DNA of 64,000 bases from Uliginosibacterium sp. 31-16. Its GTDB lineage: Bacteria; Pseudomonadota; Gammaproteobacteria; Burkholderiales; Rhodocyclaceae. The notes beneath the pieces were generated by a model. The model worked only from the letters and a program-made list of their open reading frames with translations. It did not search any database and was not told the origin of the DNA. Where the stretch lies: contig NZ_JAVALZ010000001.1 in the NCBI RefSeq assembly GCF_030730865.1, positions 682,001 through 746,000 on the forward strand. Direction: 5' to 3'. A program made the position numbers and the translations under genes. Every line of letters starts with the position of its first letter. The stretch's first letter is position 1. Below are positions 61,960 through 64,000 of this stretch, one piece after another.

Positions 61960-63939
61960 CTATTCAGCCACGTCCAGAGTGGCATCCTGAGGACGAAACC
62001 ACGTACTGCAGGGAACAATACACTCGACCACCGTGCCGCCCCCGGCACGATCGGAAATCGACAGCAGCCCTCCGATGATCCGGGCTCGGTGCGCCATGAT
62101 GCGGGTTCCCAACCCACCCCTGGAAAGACTTTTCACCTGCCGTCCAACACCATCATCCTCAACACGCAGGATCAGGTTTGATGGACTGCTACAACAGTCG
62201 AGCGTCATCCGGATGCTTTGTGCGCTGGCGTGCTTGAGCGAATTCAGCAAGGCCTCCTTGGCTATGCTGTAGATCTGATTGGAATTCGAATTACAGCAAT
62301 TCCCACAGTTCAACTCGCACTGCAAGGCAATCTTGTCGCCCTGCGATACCTGGATTCGCCCGGCCAGCTCCTCCAGAGAGGAAACCAGACTGCGCGCATC
62401 GTGTTCAACAGGCCACAAGCCCCGTGAAAGTTCATATGCCTGATCTACAGACTCCTCCAGCAATATCGCCAGCTTCGCGATCTCGGCACCTTCCGGACCT
62501 GACCCGGCGTAACGGCTCTCCAGGACCGAGCAATGCAGGCGTGCTGCAGTCAGCTGCTGACACATACCGTCGTGCAGATCCCGGCTGATGTTGCGCCGCT
62601 CCTCCTCGCTGACATGTACGATCTCCCGCTCCAGACGCGTGCGCTCAGCCATTTCATCCTGCAGATCTGCATTCTGCTCTTCGAGCTTGTCCGACAGATT
62701 TTCTATGGATTGAAATGCCATCGAATAGCGATGGGCTAGCGCAAATGCCTGGAACAATACAAAGATGAACATCCCTGCCGGAATCATCCACGGCGTGTGG
62801 ATAATCTGCATATCATTAAACATATCGTTCATTCCTGCAGCACCGACAAACAGGAATCCGCACAGGATCAGTCGGGCACCATCCCGCTTCAACCGGGCTG
62901 CCTTGAACAGACGGATCAATGCATATCCCATGACCCCCATCGAAAAAATGTAAAACCAGGGGACCGCTCTGGATAGCGCCAGTGGCGACGCCACCAGGGC
63001 AAACAGGGAAAACACCGCCGCTGCTGCTGCCGCGAAAAGCCTGAGTCGGGCTGAAAATTCCTGCGGATAGAGACTGTGGAAAAAAGCATACCCAACCGGA
63101 ATGGACACAAATAGACTGATCATCTCCAGCGGATACAGAAAACCCGTAGTCAGGTTTGGCAGATAGACACGAATGATCCAGTCACTGGCGCTTGAACAAA
63201 GGCTGCTGATCGTCCACAACAGACAATAGAACCCGAAATAAAGGGGCGAAACCATGCAGCGGCGGGTGAGGTAGAGCACCAGATGATAGATCCCCATCAC
63301 CAGCAAACAGCCGATAACAACGAAAATCAGCCCCCAGCGCATCACCTGTGCGACATCAAGAATCCGCGATGCTCCGAACTGAATCGGCACTACCAGACCA
63401 CCATATCGATAGTGGTAATTGGAGACCTGCATCAGCAGCTCGATCGGTTCGCCATTGCTGACAAAACGGGGAATCCGCAAAGCGCGGTATTCCGTTTCGG
63501 TCCGCAAGCTGTCACCCACGATCCCGTTTTCCATGACCAGCCTGCCATTTACCCAGAGCTTGAAGGCCGAGCTGACATCCGCCATTCGCAAGCCGAACTC
63601 CTGCTTGCCTGGCGGGGGGATGATTTTCAGACGATAGGTTGCATGACCCAGGGTTGGCAGCTCCTGAGCGCCGAAGGACGTATCCGACCAGGAGGAAGGT
63701 ACGTGCAGCATGGTGCGCACCGCAGGCAAGCGCCCTTCGGCGAAGTCCGCGGGCTCGAGCAAGTGCCCCCAGTAGAACTCCCACTCGCCGTCCAGATAGG
63801 CGGTTTCACCTTTGGCAGTGTCAACCGAGCGCAGATCAATCTCGCCCTGCATTGCTTTTGCGGCGGCTACTTCGACAGAAGTGCCAACACAGAAAAATGC
63901 AAACAGGCAAAGCCCGGTGAGGTACCAGAATCGTCTCAT
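61960..63939 (-). CDS. 7TM (7TMR-DISM) sensor histidine kinase, NarX-type core
   Basis: A 659-residue sensor kinase. After a signal peptide comes a periplasmic beta-sandwich (7TMR-DISM extracellular domain, about residues 35-185, YLDGEWEFYWGHLLEP). Seven membrane helices (about 195-410), a short coiled coil, the HisKA_3 dimerisation helix with His about 456 in NISRDLHDGMCQQLTAARL, and a C-terminal HATPase (VEDDGVGRQVKSLSRGGLG) follow. A cluster of cysteines near residues 540-552 (CELNCGNCCNSNSN) plus a CC near 580 is unusual and could sense redox state or metal. It pairs with the NarL-type regulator downstream. Confidence 0.9.
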   Translation of the reverse strand: MRRFWYLTGLCLFAFFCVGTSVEVAAAKAMQGEIDLRSVDTAKGETAYLDGEWEFYWGHLLEPADFAEGRLPAVRTMLHVPSSWSDTSFGAQELPTLGHATYRLKIIPPPGKQEFGLRMADVSSAFKLWVNGRLVMENGIVGDSLRTETEYRALRIPRFVSNGEPIELLMQVSNYHYRYGGLVVPIQFGASRILDVAQVMRWGLIFVVIGCLLVMGIYHLVLYLTRRCMVSPLYFGFYCLLWTISSLCSSASDWIIRVYLPNLTTGFLYPLEMISLFVSIPVGYAFFHSLYPQEFSARLRLFAAAAAAVFSLFALVASPLALSRAVPWFYIFSMGVMGYALIRLFKAARLKRDGARLILCGFLFVGAAGMNDMFNDMQIIHTPWMIPAGMFIFVLFQAFALAHRYSMAFQSIENLSDKLEEQNADLQDEMAERTRLEREIVHVSEEERRNISRDLHDGMCQQLTAARLHCSVLESRYAGSGPEGAEIAKLAILLEESVDQAYELSRGLWPVEHDARSLVSSLEELAGRIQVSQGDKIALQCELNCGNCCNSNSNQIYSIAKEALLNSLKHASAQSIRMTLDCCSSPSNLILRVEDDGVGRQVKSLSRGGLGTRIMAHRARIIGGLLSISDRAGGGTVVECIVPCSTWFRPQDATLDVAE

Positions 63940-64000
63940 GCTGTCCGCAACCGCGAGTCCATGCTTAAGGGGGAGAAAGTCAATGACGCCAAACTATCGA

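Noticed and set aside
1-64000. tRNA, rRNA or CRISPR arrays
   Set aside because: No TPsiC-arm-like GGTTCGAATCC context with an acceptor stem, no rRNA sequence and no regularly spaced direct repeats were seen.

Overview
The window is high-GC, densely coding bacterial DNA that most resembles a betaproteobacterium, probably of the Rhodocyclales. Evidence for this is the order ribB(A)-ribH-nusB-thiL, the gshA-gshB block followed by an incomplete 'regulatory' PTS (mannose-type EIIA, HPr and Enzyme I with no EIIB/EIIC), the metX-metW pair behind a SAM-II riboswitch, and a class A beta-lactamase divergent from an AmpR-type regulator. Species and order are inference; no rRNA or tRNA gene was recognised.

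Layout. 1-4.8 kb: a forward lipid block (3' part of a thiolase, a hotdog-fold protein, a secreted chalcone-isomerase-like protein, FadD, a nitronate monooxygenase). 4.9-12.3 kb: a YiiX-like hydrolase, a NYN-LOTUS protein, PncC and an HD phosphohydrolase, a secreted WG-repeat protein with an apparent frameshift and its partner, and PgpA. 12.4-16.2 kb: reverse riboflavin/nusB/thiL cluster. 16.6-23.4 kb: forward glutathione synthesis, an M48 peptidase, ApbE and the regulatory PTS. 23.7-25.8 kb: SAM-II riboswitch, terminator, metX, a 202-bp insert bounded by inverted repeats, metW. 26-29.5 kb: a 1163-residue secreted pectinase joining pectate lyase, pectin methylesterase, a polyserine linker and a C-terminal beta-sandwich. 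29.5-38.2 kb: NrdG-like activase, AmpG, SMUG-type glycosylase, a GH-A glycosidase, TrpS with a C-terminal extension, beta-lactamase/AmpR. 38.4-46.8 kb: a response regulator, a TehA-like channel, a 438-residue conserved enzyme and a MacAB-like exporter with two permeases. 46.9-57.4 kb: a UPF0149/SEC-C protein, DUF502, RuvB, RuvA, an AI-2E permease, a HAD phosphatase, RNase G and a BaiN-type flavoprotein. 57.6-63.9 kb: an ABC-F ATPase, a BTAD-type regulator, and a NarL-type regulator with its 7TM histidine kinase.

The most striking non-coding feature is a family of dispersed elements about 107 bp long, found at eleven places and all in the same orientation. Ten lie at or just after the 3' end of a forward-strand gene. 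The best copies have about 15-bp terminal inverted repeats and an internal 40-bp periodicity (a GAAGA-like anchor at offsets 0, 40 and 80). One copy now forms the 3' coding end of a membrane-protein gene and the 3' tail of the converging gene. No integrated phage, IS transposase or CRISPR array was seen.

Functional links: AmpG (muropeptide import) together with ampR/bla suggests a cell-wall-sensing beta-lactam response. EIIA/HPr/EI probably act as a phosphorelay signal, not for sugar uptake. The kinase, NarL-type regulator and BTAD regulator form one signalling block, with a CRP-like site in front of the BTAD gene.
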